Shown here: positions 63,672 to 64,000 of the stretch, piece by piece
Layout of the letters: each line of letters opens with the position of its first letter
How positions within the stretch are numbered: the first letter of the stretch is position 1
Assembly (NCBI RefSeq): GCF_905171765.1
Contig: NC_053390.1
Location: 143,548,968-143,612,967 of the forward strand
DNA length: 64,000 nucleotides
Direction of reading: 5' to 3'
Source: Bufo bufo
Taxonomy: Eukaryota > Chordata > Amphibia > Anura > Bufonidae
Made by a program: the position numbers and the translations under genes
The notes under the pieces: model-generated
What the model was told of the DNA's origin: nothing
The model's database searches: none
What the model saw: the letters and a program-made list of their open reading frames with translations, nothing else

Positions 63672-64000
63672 TGTTACGGTTCACCACAATAAGAAAAATA
63701 TTATTCGGGCCAATGTATTGAATTAAAATTCAGGCCTTTTTTTACAGACACCTAACACTATCTGGCTATCTATTTAGGTACCGTATTACACTAATACACG
63801 CACACCAGTAATGACAGATTTAGCTGAATATAAATTTGAGGCCTATTATTTAGGCGCTGGGTGACAGGTATACGTTTACGGACAGAATTAGACTTGGATC
63901 TGCACTGTAGCGTGTGTGTGAAGTTCTTGAGAATTACCCTATCAGCACCTTGAATCTAATATACCCTTTTAGGGATAGATTTAAAGTAGGCCTGATACAG
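63672..64000. other. hAT copy 2, 5' non-coding region
   Basis: Upstream of the transposase ATG. From about 63800 it is a diverged relative of the 295-bp unit of copy 1 (GGCGCTGGGTGACAGGTATA, GATAGATTTAAAGTAGGCCT). Sequence is cut by the window edge. Confidence 0.75.

Larger units (their letters stand above)
58998..64000 (-). mobile_element. hAT DNA transposon, copy 2 (degenerate, runs off the edge)
   Basis: Starts TAGAGTTGAGCGAACACCTG as copy 1 does, and follows copy 1 through the repeat array, transposase and 5' region. The right end is beyond the window, so the target duplication (left side TTCATGAG) cannot be checked. It lies in the RFESD intron. Three lesions in the transposase make it non-autonomous. 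Confidence 0.92.

Overview
The window is eukaryotic, from a large repeat-rich vertebrate genome, most likely a frog or toad. Evidence: vertebrate-type Ty3/gypsy, DIRS, L1, Penelope, hAT and piggyBac elements, many TTAA- and TA-flanked miniature elements, and two spliced exons of one host gene with canonical splice sites. The anuran assignment is an inference from repeat content; no species is claimed.

The only host gene I can support is RFESD (Rieske Fe-S domain-containing protein), plus strand. An exon at 53852-54045 carries the start codon and a 35-base exon follows at 54136-54170. The remaining exons are not in the window. Most of the rest is therefore intron or 5' flank filled by transposons.

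Positions 2356-46222 are one nested insertion. The outer element is a DIRS-type tyrosine-recombinase retrotransposon with both terminal repeats, an internal complementary region and a shared AGT at both ends. Removing the nested insertions leaves about 5.5 kb, a normal DIRS length. Three insertions sit in it: (1) a piggyBac element at 3397-8300; (2) a palindromic TTAA element at 8505-29697, split by a gypsy LTR retrotransposon (8556-28987), itself split by a hAT transposon (12474-19857) and a Penelope-like element (22027-26979); (3) an L1-clade LINE at 30714-42990 on the minus strand, interrupted by a second TTAA element (38478-40940) and enlarged by a 4.09-kb tandem duplication. Each main insertion is bounded by target-site duplications read directly from the sequence, so the order of events can be deduced.

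Right of the DIRS lie several miniature elements (46368-50301), a TA-flanked element (50496-53344) with a deletion derivative of the same piggyBac family inside it (50800-53284), the RFESD exons, further miniature elements (54600-58950), and a second degenerate copy of the same hAT transposon running off the right edge (58998-64000).

Most element genes are broken. The exceptions are the 1146-codon hAT transposase of the first copy, the gypsy gag and the LINE ORF1. The most unusual signals are chains of perfect hairpins next to one terminus of the TTAA elements, where related copies keep order and loops but carry different, fully paired stems; a hammerhead-ribozyme-like fold in the Penelope element; and a -1 frameshift signal between gypsy gag and pol.
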